A stretch of DNA of 64,000 bases from Mycolicibacterium phocaicum (GTDB taxonomy: Bacteria > Actinomycetota > Actinomycetes > Mycobacteriales > Mycobacteriaceae): positions 1,674,001 to 1,738,000 of the forward strand of contig NZ_AP022616.1 of the NCBI RefSeq assembly GCF_010731115.1, in the 5' to 3' direction. Positions 47,510-58,100 of this stretch are shown here, in pieces; within the stretch, counting starts at the first letter, position 1, and each line of letters begins with the position of its first letter. The position numbers and the translations under genes are program-made. Under the pieces are notes generated by a model, which was not told the origin of the DNA, searched no databases, and was given only the letters and a program-made list of their open reading frames with translations.

Positions 47510-48850
47510 ATGCGTGACATCCGCGTGGCGGTGATCGGGGCAGGTCCGGCCGGAATCTATGCGTCCGACATCCTGGTCGATGAATACCCGCAGGCCAGGG
47601 TCGACCTGTTCGATCGACTGCCGGCCCCGTACGGGCTGGTCCGGTATGGCGTGGCACCCGACCATCCCCGGATCAAGGAGATCATCAAGGCGCTACGCCG
47701 GGTGCTCTCGCGCGATCAGATCCGCTTCATCGGCAATGTGCACTACGGCACCGATCTGAAACTGTCCGATCTACGGCGCTACTACGACGCGGTCGTGTTC
47801 TCCACCGGCGCTCGCGCCGACCGGCCTCTCGACATCCCCGGCATCGAGCTGCCCGGCAGCTACGGCGCCGCCGACTTCGTGTCCTGGCACGACGGCCACC
47901 CCGACGTGCCACGGACCTGGCCGCTGGAGGCCAAGAGCGTCGCGGTGCTCGGCGCGGGCAACGTGGCACTCGACATCGCCCGGATGCTGGCCAAGCCCGC
48001 CGACGAGCAGTTGAGCACCGAGATCGCCGGCAATGTGTACCAAGGCCTTTCACTGAATCAGGCCACTGATGTGCACGTGTTCGCCCGGCGCGGCCCGGCC
48101 CAGATCAAGTTCTCGCCGATGGAGTTCCGCGAGTTGTCGCACTCCCCCAGCGTCGACGTGATCGTGCACCCGGAGGGCTTCGAGATCGACGAGGCCAGCC
48201 AGCACGCCATCAACACCAGCAAGTCCACCAAGCTCGTCGTCAACACCATGATGCGGTATCTCGACGTCGAGCCCACCGGTGCGCCGCACCGCATCCACAT
48301 CCATCTGTGCCAATCCCCGGTCGCGGTGCTCGGCGCCGAACGGGTCGAAGGGCTGCGGACCGAACGCACAGAGCTGATCGGCGACGGAACCGCTCGGGGC
48401 ACAGGAGAATTCACCGATTGGCCGGTACAGGCGGTGTACCGCGCGGTCGGCTACCTGTCGTCGCACCTGGCCGACCTGCCGTTCGACCATCACGCCGGTG
48501 TGGTTCCGCACGATGCCGGCCGGGTACTGGACCTCGACGGCGAACTGATCGAGGGCACCTACGTCACCGGCTGGATCAAACGCGGACCCATCGGGCTCAT
48601 CGGACACACCAAATCCGATGCGTCCGAGACGATCACCAGCCTGCTCGCCGACCTGCCCGGACTCCGCGCGCCGGAGGTCGGCGAACCCGATGCCATCCTG
48701 GAGCACCTGACCGGCGCCGGCATCGACTACACGACATGGGCGGAATGGGAACGCCTCGACGCCCATGAGATGGCCCTCGGTGCGCAACAGGGCCGAGAGC
48801 GGGTCAAGGTGGTGCCCCGCGCGGACATGATCAGGGCCGGTCGACAGTAG
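47510..48850 (+). CDS. FprA-type NADPH-ferredoxin reductase, iron-regulated
   Basis: ATG 47510 is 7 bases after AAGGAG, and the protein has 446 residues. The adrenodoxin-reductase layout is complete: FAD site VAVIGAGPAGIYASDILV, RLPAPYGLVRYGVAPDHPRIK, NADPH site SVAVLGAGNVALDIARML, ARRGPAQIKFSPMEFREL, and the FAD closing block YVTGWIKRGPIGLIGHTKSDA. It resembles mycobacterial FprA but sits behind an IdeR box, so it is expected to be induced by iron starvation. It may pass electrons to a ferredoxin or P450, or to ferric siderophore release; none is adjacent. Confidence 0.9.
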   Translation: MRDIRVAVIGAGPAGIYASDILVDEYPQARVDLFDRLPAPYGLVRYGVAPDHPRIKEIIKALRRVLSRDQIRFIGNVHYGTDLKLSDLRRYYDAVVFSTGARADRPLDIPGIELPGSYGAADFVSWHDGHPDVPRTWPLEAKSVAVLGAGNVALDIARMLAKPADEQLSTEIAGNVYQGLSLNQATDVHVFARRGPAQIKFSPMEFRELSHSPSVDVIVHPEGFEIDEASQHAINTSKSTKLVVNTMMRYLDVEPTGAPHRIHIHLCQSPVAVLGAERVEGLRTERTELIGDGTARGTGEFTDWPVQAVYRAVGYLSSHLADLPFDHHAGVVPHDAGRVLDLDGELIEGTYVTGWIKRGPIGLIGHTKSDASETITSLLADLPGLRAPEVGEPDAILEHLTGAGIDYTTWAEWERLDAHEMALGAQQGRERVKVVPRADMIRAGRQ

Positions 48851-48870
48851 GGAGCCGCTAGCCTCACGTC

Positions 48871-49452
48871 ATGCCAACTGTGGGGCGGTACGCCAAAGGT
48901 GAGGCCAAGCGCGCGGAGATCAAGGACGTCGCGCTGGCGGTGCTGGAACGCGACGGTGAGGCCGGTGCGTCAATGCGGGTGATCGCCAACGAGGCGAACA
49001 TCAGCCTGGCGGGCCTGATGCACTACTTTCCCACGCGCGATGCCCTGCTGACCGAGCTGCAGCGCGACGGCGACGCCAAATTCGAAGAGCGGTACCGCAA
49101 TTCGGACACTGACGTCGACCCGGGCGAAGTCATGGCACAGGCGATGGCGGACAAGGCGGCCAAACCGGGCTCGGGCACGGTCTATCTGTCGCTGGCCGCG
49201 GCCGCCGCGGTCGATCCGTCCCATCCGGCCGCGGAATACCTGCGCCGGCGGTACGAAGGGATGCGGGCAACCATCACCGAGTACGTGCGCCGCCGCCAGG
49301 AGACCGGCGCCGTGCCCGCACACGTCGACGCCGAGTTCACCGCCACGGCCCTGATCGCCGCAGCCGACGGGATCCAGATTCAGTGGATGTCCGACCGCTC
49401 GATCGACATGGGCGCGCACGTGCGCGCGGTGTGGGCAGCATTACTCGCCTGA
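48871..49452 (+). CDS. TetR-family regulator
   Basis: The 193-residue protein has the HTH AGASMRVIANEANISLAGLMHYFPTRDALLTEL at about 31-65, then an all-helical ligand domain (PAAEYLRRRYEGMRATITEYVRRRQETG). It starts 20 bp after the reductase stop. A glycoside hydrolase gene begins 28 bp after its stop, and that gene is the likely target or operon partner. The ligand is unknown. Confidence 0.88.
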   Translation: MPTVGRYAKGEAKRAEIKDVALAVLERDGEAGASMRVIANEANISLAGLMHYFPTRDALLTELQRDGDAKFEERYRNSDTDVDPGEVMAQAMADKAAKPGSGTVYLSLAAAAAVDPSHPAAEYLRRRYEGMRATITEYVRRRQETGAVPAHVDAEFTATALIAAADGIQIQWMSDRSIDMGAHVRAVWAALLA

Positions 49453-49480
49453 GCAAAACAGTGCAGTGTATGGTTTTTGT

Positions 49481-50860
49481 ATGAAGTGGAACCGGGTTGT
49501 CGTGGCGTCGGCCGTTGTCTTCTCCCTGTGCCTCTCCGCCTGCGGCGCGAAGCAGGATGTGAAGCAGGAGCGCACGGACAGCAGTCCGTCCTGGAACCGC
49601 AACTTCTACTGGGGTACCGCGACCGCCGGCTACCAGGTGGAGGGCGACGCTCCCGACAGCAACTGGCGCCGATACGTCGACCGGACGGCCGGCAAGCCCG
49701 TCACCGATCCGTTCGGCGCGGTCGAGCCGTACAAGCAGGCCGACGACTTCCGGCACCGCTACAAAGAGGACATCGCCAACGCGCATGCCATGGGCGTCAA
49801 CACTTTTCGCTTCGGTGTCGAGTGGGCGCGGGTGATGCCGCAGCCCGGCGTATGGGACGAGAAGGAGCTGGCCTACTACGACGACGTCGTCGCGACCCTG
49901 CTCGCCAACGGCATGACGCCGATGATCACGCTGATGCACTGGGTGTATCCCGGCTGGATCGCAGACCGCGGCGGCTTCCTGAACAACGTCGCGGCGTTCG
50001 ACGACTTCGCCAAGGCGATCACCAAACGGTATGCGGGACAGGGCGTGCTGTGGGTGAGCATCAACGAGCCCCTGGCCTTCGGCGCCATGGAAGTGCGCAC
50101 CGGTGCCATCAAGCCCGACCAGTTCGGCACATTCCTCGACCGGGTCGCCGACGCCCACCGCGCCGTGTACCGCGCCGCGCATGACGCCGATCCCAAGGCC
50201 AAGGTCACCACGAATGAGGCCTACATTCCGCCGGAAGTGTTGGCGCAGTTCACCGGTCTGGGCGTCCAGGGAATCGATGGCTCGTTCTTCGACCGAGTCC
50301 GAGACAGTCTCGACTACCTCGGGTTCGACTACTACACGGGGACCGCCGAAGACAATCCGGCATCGGCGCAGAGCATGGCGCAGCGCTGGAATATCAAACT
50401 GCAGCCCGAGGACATCTACTACGTGGCGCGGCACTACGCCCAGCAGTACCCTGGCCTGCCGATCTACGTCGTCGAGAACGGCATGGTCACCGACAACGGC
50501 AAGCCGCGGTCCGACGGCGTGACGCGGTCGCAGTACCTCAGCGACACCGTGTTCTGGCTGCAGCGCGCCAAGGCCGACGGCATCCCGATCATCGGCTACA
50601 ACTACTGGTCCCTGATCGACAACTACGAGTGGGGCAGCTACCGGCCCCGCTTCGGTCTGTATTCGGTTGACGCAGTCAATGATCCGGCATTGCGGCGGGT
50701 GCCGACCGACGCCGTCCAGACCTGCACTCAGATCACCCATGACGGCGGGACGCCGCCGGGGTACCGGCCCGTGATTCCCGCGGCGAAGTGCTCGACGACC
50801 GTCGGCAAGGACAGCTGCGCGCCGCTGGACGTGACCGGGCCGACGGTCGCGCTGCGCTGA
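49481..50860 (+). CDS. Exported GH1 beta-glucosidase-like lipoprotein
   Basis: From ATG 49481 the signal peptide ends LSAC (Cys 21), a lipobox. The mature enzyme has the GH1 pattern: FYWGTATAGYQVEGD, HWVYPGWI, the acid/base Glu in SINEPLAF (about 196) and the nucleophile Glu in YVVENGM (about 332), and closing YWSLIDNYEWGSYRPRFGLY. GH1 enzymes cleave beta-glycosides; one anchored outside a mycobacterial cell is unusual. A TetR gene sits directly upstream. Confidence 0.9.
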   Translation: MKWNRVVVASAVVFSLCLSACGAKQDVKQERTDSSPSWNRNFYWGTATAGYQVEGDAPDSNWRRYVDRTAGKPVTDPFGAVEPYKQADDFRHRYKEDIANAHAMGVNTFRFGVEWARVMPQPGVWDEKELAYYDDVVATLLANGMTPMITLMHWVYPGWIADRGGFLNNVAAFDDFAKAITKRYAGQGVLWVSINEPLAFGAMEVRTGAIKPDQFGTFLDRVADAHRAVYRAAHDADPKAKVTTNEAYIPPEVLAQFTGLGVQGIDGSFFDRVRDSLDYLGFDYYTGTAEDNPASAQSMAQRWNIKLQPEDIYYVARHYAQQYPGLPIYVVENGMVTDNGKPRSDGVTRSQYLSDTVFWLQRAKADGIPIIGYNYWSLIDNYEWGSYRPRFGLYSVDAVNDPALRRVPTDAVQTCTQITHDGGTPPGYRPVIPAAKCSTTVGKDSCAPLDVTGPTVALR

Positions 50861-50924
50861 CGCGACGCGCGGCGATTCTCCGCAATGCGCCCGAGATCGC
50901 CAGGTTTCGAGCAGGATCAGCGGT

Positions 50925-51278
50925 ATGAAACTGACTGCCATGCTCGCGCTCGCCGGGTTCGCCTCGCTCACGATCGCCATCCCCACCGCGAACGCTGCAC
51001 CGTGTTCCGCGAGCGGACTGGCCAGCACCGCGGGGACAGTCCTGGCCCAGGCCGGGGCCTACCTCGACGCCCACCCGGGCGCGAACGACGCCCTGACCAA
51101 CGCGAGCTCGTCGGGCGACGCCGAAGGCGCTGTCCGGGCGTACTTCACCGCTCACCCCGGCGAATTCTTCGATCTGAAGAACATCGCACGGCCCCTGACG
51201 ACGCTGCGCGGTCAGTGCGGTGGCATGTCGGTCAGCCCCGCGCAGATGTCCGCACTGTTCGACGCGCTGTCGTCCTGA
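50925..51278 (+). CDS. MHB-type haem-binding exported protein
   Basis: The 117-residue protein has a clean signal peptide (MKLTAMLALAGFASLTIAIPTANA) and a small helical mature part. The blocks AYLDAHPGANDALTNAS and VRAYFTAHPGEFFDLKNIARPLTTLRGQC are the hallmark of the mycobacterial MHB (haemophore, Rv0203-like) family. Two Cys residues flank the helices and may form a disulfide. The role is inferred as haem binding in the cell wall. It lies downstream of the GH1 gene, 64 bp away. Confidence 0.85.
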   Translation: MKLTAMLALAGFASLTIAIPTANAAPCSASGLASTAGTVLAQAGAYLDAHPGANDALTNASSSGDAEGAVRAYFTAHPGEFFDLKNIARPLTTLRGQCGGMSVSPAQMSALFDALSS

Positions 51279-51297
51279 GCCGCCACGGCCCGGGAAA

Positions 51298-51879
51298 TCA
51301 ACGCCAGTAGCCCTGATGGGCTTGTGCCGCTTCGTCTTCGAGCAGGGGCCCGATGACGGTGATCGGGCGGTAGCCGTGCAGCAGGATGTCGCGGCACGGC
51401 AGCGCGTAGCCCGCGTTCTTCGGATCGCCGCCGGTGAATTGGAGCAGCCGGGTGTTGGACATGCCGTACACCACCCTGCCGATGCCACTCCAGTAGGCGC
51501 CGCCCGCACACATCGTGCACGGCTCGGTGCTGGCGTACAGCGTCGCTGACTTCATCCCGTCGTCGCCGAGTGCCCGCCAGGCGCTGCGGACGGTGACCAT
51601 CTCGGCGTGGTCGGTCGGATCACCGCCGTCGACAGACGACGTGTTGCCGTGCTCGGCCACCACATTGCCGGCGGCGCCGGCCACCAGGGCACCGTAGGGG
51701 GCGCCGCCGGCCTGACGTGCCTGCTCGGCCAGCACGAAGGTACGCCGGAGGTGGGCCAGGTCTTGCGGATCCGGATCGGGCTGCGCGGCTGCCGGACCGG
51801 CGACGCCGACGGCCGCCACCGAGGCGCCGAAGGCTATTCCGGCGCCGCGCAGCACGGTCCGTCGGTTCGGGTTCAGCAT
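51298..51879 (-). CDS. Exported (Tat-type) CDA-fold deaminase
   Basis: The 193-residue protein begins NPNRRTVLRGAGIAFGASVAAVGVAGPAAAQ, a twin-arginine signal. The mature domain carries both zinc motifs of the cytidine/guanine deaminase fold: DHAEM (His 91, Glu 93) and STEPCTMCAGG (Cys 121, Cys 124). The sequence resembles guanine or tRNA adenosine deaminases. Such enzymes are normally cytoplasmic; export suggests scavenging of free bases outside the membrane. Its stop lies 20 bp from the convergent MHB gene, and upp ends 2 bp upstream, so it is in the upp operon. Confidence 0.85.
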   Translation of the reverse strand: MLNPNRRTVLRGAGIAFGASVAAVGVAGPAAAQPDPDPQDLAHLRRTFVLAEQARQAGGAPYGALVAGAAGNVVAEHGNTSSVDGGDPTDHAEMVTVRSAWRALGDDGMKSATLYASTEPCTMCAGGAYWSGIGRVVYGMSNTRLLQFTGGDPKNAGYALPCRDILLHGYRPITVIGPLLEDEAAQAHQGYWR

Positions 51880-51881
51880 TG

Positions 51882-52511
51882 CTACTTGGTACCGAAGATG
51901 CGGTCACCGGCGTCGCCGAGTCCCGGCACGATATAGCCGTGCTCGTCGAGCTGCCGGTCCAGCGCCGCGGCGTAGATCGGCACCTCGGGGTGGGCCGCCT
52001 GCATGGCCGCGACGCCCTCCGGACAGGTCAGCAGACAGACGAACTTGATGGACCGCGGCTGGTACTCCTTGAGCCGGTCGATCGCGGCCACTGCCGAGTT
52101 TCCGGTGGCGAGCATGGGATCGCACACCACGATGTCGCGCTCGTGCAGCTCGCTCGGCATCTTGAAGTAGTACTCCACGGCGACATGGGTTTTCGGGTCG
52201 CGGTATAGACCGATGTGGCCGATGCGCGCGCCCGGAACGACGCTGAGCATGCCGTCCAGAATGCCGCTGCCCGCCCGCAGGATCGAGGCGAAGACGAGCT
52301 TCTTGCCGTCGATGACCATGCCGGTGGTGGACTCCAGCGGCGTGTCGATCTCGACCTCGTGCACGGGGATGTCGCGCAGCACCTCGTAGGTCATCAGCAT
52401 GGAAATCTCGTTCAGCAGCGCACGAAAGCCCTTGGTGGACACGTCTTTCTGCCGCATCAGCGTCAGCTTGTGCTGAACCAGCGGATGGTCGACGAGATGC
52501 AGGTTACCCAT
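51882..52511 (-). CDS. upp: Uracil phosphoribosyltransferase (Upp; URC6 role)
   Basis: This enzyme converts uracil and PRPP to UMP. The 209-residue protein has the family blocks [48 protein letters not shown], the PRPP loop [20 protein letters not shown] and the C-terminal uracil site [17 protein letters not shown]. It is downstream of the DUF1688 gene and upstream of the exported deaminase. In fungi the URC pathway uses a uracil phosphoribosyltransferase (URC6) as an entry step, so it may serve catabolism here as well as salvage. Confidence 0.95.
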   Translation of the reverse strand: MGNLHLVDHPLVQHKLTLMRQKDVSTKGFRALLNEISMLMTYEVLRDIPVHEVEIDTPLESTTGMVIDGKKLVFASILRAGSGILDGMLSVVPGARIGHIGLYRDPKTHVAVEYYFKMPSELHERDIVVCDPMLATGNSAVAAIDRLKEYQPRSIKFVCLLTCPEGVAAMQAAHPEVPIYAAALDRQLDEHGYIVPGLGDAGDRIFGTK

Positions 52512-52520
52512 GGCGCCCTC

Positions 52521-53752
52521 CTAGAAAACCGTGCCGTCACTGCTGATGGACAGCGGCGGGTTGCCGCCTCGCAGCTGCTGCGCCAGGGTGCGCCCGGCGG
52601 CCCAGGTGCCGCCCTCGAGGACGCACGCCAGCGGCAGGGCCGCGGAGTCGAGGCCGAGCGCGGCGCGCACCAGCGGCGCGAGTTCGTCGAGCAGCGCGAC
52701 GGTGAGCGCTCGCCACTCGACGACCAATTCGTCGGCCACCGACCAGGTTCGGTCCGCGGCCGCCGGATCACGCAAGCGCAGTACCCCGGCATCGAGCAGC
52801 AGGCCACCGTTGCGATATTCGGGCAAGCCGGTCAGCGCGTCCAGCCTGGTGACCGGCACCCGCGCCCACTCGAACGGTTCCAGCAGCGAGTACGTCAGCC
52901 ACTGCGACAGCTTGTGGAACGGCATCCACCCACGCGACAACCCAACCCCGGGCACCGCCGGGTGCGGCCAGCAGTCACCGAGCGGGATACCGCCGATGTC
53001 GTTGTCGGCCAACCAGACTCCGGACAGGGTGTCCAGGAGCTGAGTCAGGATGTCGTGCGCATCGACTGCCGGGCCGGCCAGCGCGTCGAACAGACCGCCG
53101 GGGCGCCCCTGCGGGCCGAAGACCTCGGGACGGCTTTCCATGGCGGCGCCGAGGCGGCGCAGCAGCTGTACCCGGCCGCTCAGCCCCACCAGCGGATTGT
53201 CCGGTCCGGCCTGAAATGCCCGGCCGAGGCCGGCTTCGTCGATGGTGCGCAGGGCCGCGGCATCGACCTGCCAGGGCTGGGCCGGATCGCTGGAGAACAG
53301 CCCGTCGGCAAAGGCGTGCCAGCTCGCCACGCCGAGCCCCTCTGACCGCGTGAAGCGTTGCCCGGTAACGGGTTCGGTGTAGGCCCAGTCCGGCCCCGCG
53401 CCGGCGTCGAGCAGCACGCTGACTACAGCGAGGTCGATCAGCGCGCGGGCCTGCGCGGCGGGGTCCAACCCGGCCAACCGGGCGCGCAGGTCGGCGGTGC
53501 GGTCGACGCCGCCGGCCTCGAAATGGCGCCAGCGGCTGTGATACGGGATTGCCAGGTCCGGATAACGCGTGCGCGTGACGTCGGCGACGAGCTCGGCGGC
53601 GTGCGCCAGCGCGGCATCGTCGACCACGAACCAGCGGGACTCCCCCGCGCGCGCTCGGTGCAGCAGGAATGCGGCGCGTGCGCGGATGGCGTCGGTGCTG
53701 CGCAGGATGCCGACCGCGACGGCGCTGTCGGTGCCAGTGCCGGTGCTGATCG

Positions 53753-53756
<4 letters not shown>
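52521..53756 (-). CDS. DUF1688 protein (URC4-like, uracil catabolism)
   Basis: The start is ATG 53756, overlapping the GTP cyclohydrolase-like stop (ATGA), giving 411 residues. Characteristic DUF1688 stretches are WFVVDDAALAHAAELVADVTRTRYPDLAIPYHSRWRHFEAGGVDR, GGIPLGDCWPHPAV, GWMPFHKLSQWLTYSLLEPFEWA and YRNGGLLLDAGVL. URC4 is required for uracil degradation in the fungal URC pathway; its chemistry is not settled. Being sandwiched between URC1- and URC6-type genes strongly supports the same role. Confidence 0.9.
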
Positions 53757-55051
<1,295 letters not shown>

Positions 55052-55133
55052 CGCTCCTTCCGGCAAGCTCCAGTCAACCCTGAAACGGCCGGGTGTGCAG
55101 CGGTACCGCCGGACCGCCTGGCCGGCAGGCAGA

Positions 55134-58100
55134 TCAGTAGACGTCGCGGACGTAGCGCTTGTCGGCGATCAGCTCACGTTTGTATTCGTGCGCTGCCGAT
55201 TCCGACATGCCGCCGTGGGCCTTGATGATGTTGGTGAGCGTCACGTCGACGTCCTTGGCCATCCGCGCCGCGTCGCCGCACACGTAGAAGTGCGCGCCAT
55301 CCTCGAGCCACCGCCACAGAATCTCGCCGTGCTCGCGCATCCGGTGCTGTACGTACACCCGGCGCGCCTGGTCCCGCGAGAACGCGGTGTCGAGCCGGGT
55401 CAGCAGACCGTCGGCGGCGAAGGCCTCCAATTCGTCTTGGTAGTAATAGTTTTCGGCCCGGTGCTGGTCGCCGAAGAACAGCCAGTTGCGGCCGGTGTGC
55501 CCCAGTGCCCGGCGCTCGTGCAGGAAGCCACGGAACGGCGCGATGCCGGTGCCGGGGCCAACCATGATCATGGGGGTCAGCGCATCCTCGGGCGGCCGGA
55601 AGTGGGGCGCCGACTGCAGGAATACCGGCACCGTCTGCGCCCGGTCGGCGAGGTAGGTGGACGCGACGCCGTGCCGGATACCGCCGCGGGCGCCCTCGTA
55701 ACGGACCACCGACACGGTCAGCTGCACCTCGTCAGGGCTCACCAGCGGGCTGGACGAGATGGAGTACGAGCGTGGCGCCAGGCGCACCAACGCATCTCGC
55801 CACTCCTCGGGTTCGGCCCGGACCTTGAACTCTTCCACCAGGTCCAGGCCGGTGCGGCCGTCCAGCCAGCGGTCGCGTTCTTCGCGGGGCGCCCGCAGCA
55901 CCTTGGCCCGGCTGCGTTCGGCCAGGAAGTTGATCAGGGTCGGCGAGACCTTGCAGATGTCGTAGGACGTGGTCAGCGCATCGCGAAGCGCGGCTTCGCC
56001 GCCGTCGATCTCGATGACCTCGTCACCGGAGAGCCCGGTGGCCGCCAGCCATGCCGACACGGTCTCCGGGCAGTTGGCCACCACCACGCCAAGCGCATCG
56101 CCGACGCCATAGCTGACATCGTGGCCGGACAGGTCGAAGCCGATCTGGCGGACTTCCTTCGTGCCACCGGTGGTCAGCAGGGTGTTGCGGCACAACGGGA
56201 CCGGCAGCGGGCTGTTGCGGGTGAACGGCTTGGCGGGCTTGGGAGCGGGCTTGGCAGGCGCGGCCGGAGCGACGGGTGCGGTCGGCGCCGACGGGGCGGC
56301 CGCGGCCAGCTCGACGACAGCGTCGGACCACTGCGCGATCGGCTCGTCGTCGTAGGCCTCGCAGTCCGCGCGGTCGAGCAGCGCGGTGGCCCCGAGCTCG
56401 GTGAAGCGGCCGTCGAGGGATTTGGCGTAGCCGCAGAAGTTGTCGTATGCGCGGTCGCCGATCCCGAGCACGGAGTACCGCAGCCCGGACAGATCCGGCG
56501 CATCGGCCGCACTCAGGCGAGCCCAGAAGTCGGCTCCGTTGTCGGGCGGTCCGCCATCACCGAAAGTGCTTGTCACAACCAGGACTTCGCCTGCGGCGGC
56601 GACATCGTCCAACGCGGTGTCGTCCAGCACCTGCAGGCGGGCCCCCGCGATCTTCGCGGCCAGTCCGGCGGCGAACTCCTCGGCGGTGCCGGTCTGCGAC
56701 GCCCACAGCACCAGCGGGCCCGAGGGCGCCGCCTCTGGCTCGGGCCGGACATCGATGGCGGCAACCGGGGCCGAGACACTGTGCGCACCGGCCAGCGCCC
56801 CGTCGACCCACAGCCGCACCACGGGGCTGACAGGCGCCGACGCGGGCAGCACGGGGACCCCGGTGGAGTGTCCGATGCCACTGAAAAATCCTGACAGATA
56901 AACCTTTTCAGTGTCGTCGAGCGCGGGCGGCCCGGCCAGGCCGAGTGCGGCGGCCAGCGGGTGGAGCTCGGTACCAGTGGGTGCGGCAACAGCTGCGGCG
57001 GCGCGCTCGACCACGACCGGCGCCAACCGCACCGCGCACACCTTGAATTCGGGCTGCAACGAATCGGGGTCCACCGCATCGTTGGTGACGGCGTTGATCG
57101 TGAGCTGATCACCCTGTTGGTCGTTCCAGTGGAACGGCGCGAAGCAGTTGCCCGGCCGCACCCGGTCCGTCAGGACGGCCGGCAGGACCGCGGTGCCACG
57201 GCGCGATGACACCTCGACAGCCGCTCCGTCGGTGATGCCGAGGCCGGCCGCGTCGGTGGGGTGAATCTCGATGAACGGCTTCCCGGTGAGCTTGTTGAGC
57301 TTCTCGACCTTCCCGGTCTTGGTCATGGTGTGCCACTGGTGTTGCAGCCGGCCGGTGTTCAGCACCAACGGGAATTCGTCGTCGGGCAGCTCGGTGGCGT
57401 CCATGTGCGGGCGCGCGTGGAACACCGCCCGCCGCGAGGGCGTCGGGAACGCCAGCCGCGGCTGGTGCCCGTCGGCGCCGACGAACAGGTCCTGGCTGAT
57501 GCCGTCGTTGAGGTAGCGGATCGGGTTCCGATCGCCGCTGTCCGGCGGGCAGGGCCACTGCAGCGGGGTCTCCCGCAGGCGCTCGTAGGTCACGCCGCTG
57601 ATGTCGTAACCGGTCCGGCGGTTGGCGAACTGGCGGATTTCGGCGAATACGTGCTCGCTGGACTTGTAGTCGAACTCGTCGCCGAAGCCCATGTGCCGGG
57701 CCACATTACAGATCAGCTCCCAGTCGGGGCGCGCGTCACCGGCGGCGGGGATGCTCTGCTGCAACAGGGTCAGGTTGCGCTCGGAGTTGACCATGACGCC
57801 CTCGGCTTCGGCCCACAGCGTCGCCGGCAGCATGATGTCGGCGTAGGCGTTGGTCGCGGTGTCCTGGTAGGCGTCCTGCGTGATCACCAGCTCGGCGACC
57901 TGCAGGCCGTCGATGACGGTCTGCCGATTGGCCACGGAGGCAACAGGATTGGTACAGATGATCCATACGGCCTTGATGTCACCGGCGGCCAGTTGCCGGA
58001 ACATCTCGATGGTGCCGGGGCCGACGTCGGTGCGGATGGTGCCGGGTTCCAGCCCCCACTGCTCTTCGGTGAACGCGCGGTCGTCGGCCGACGTCACGGC

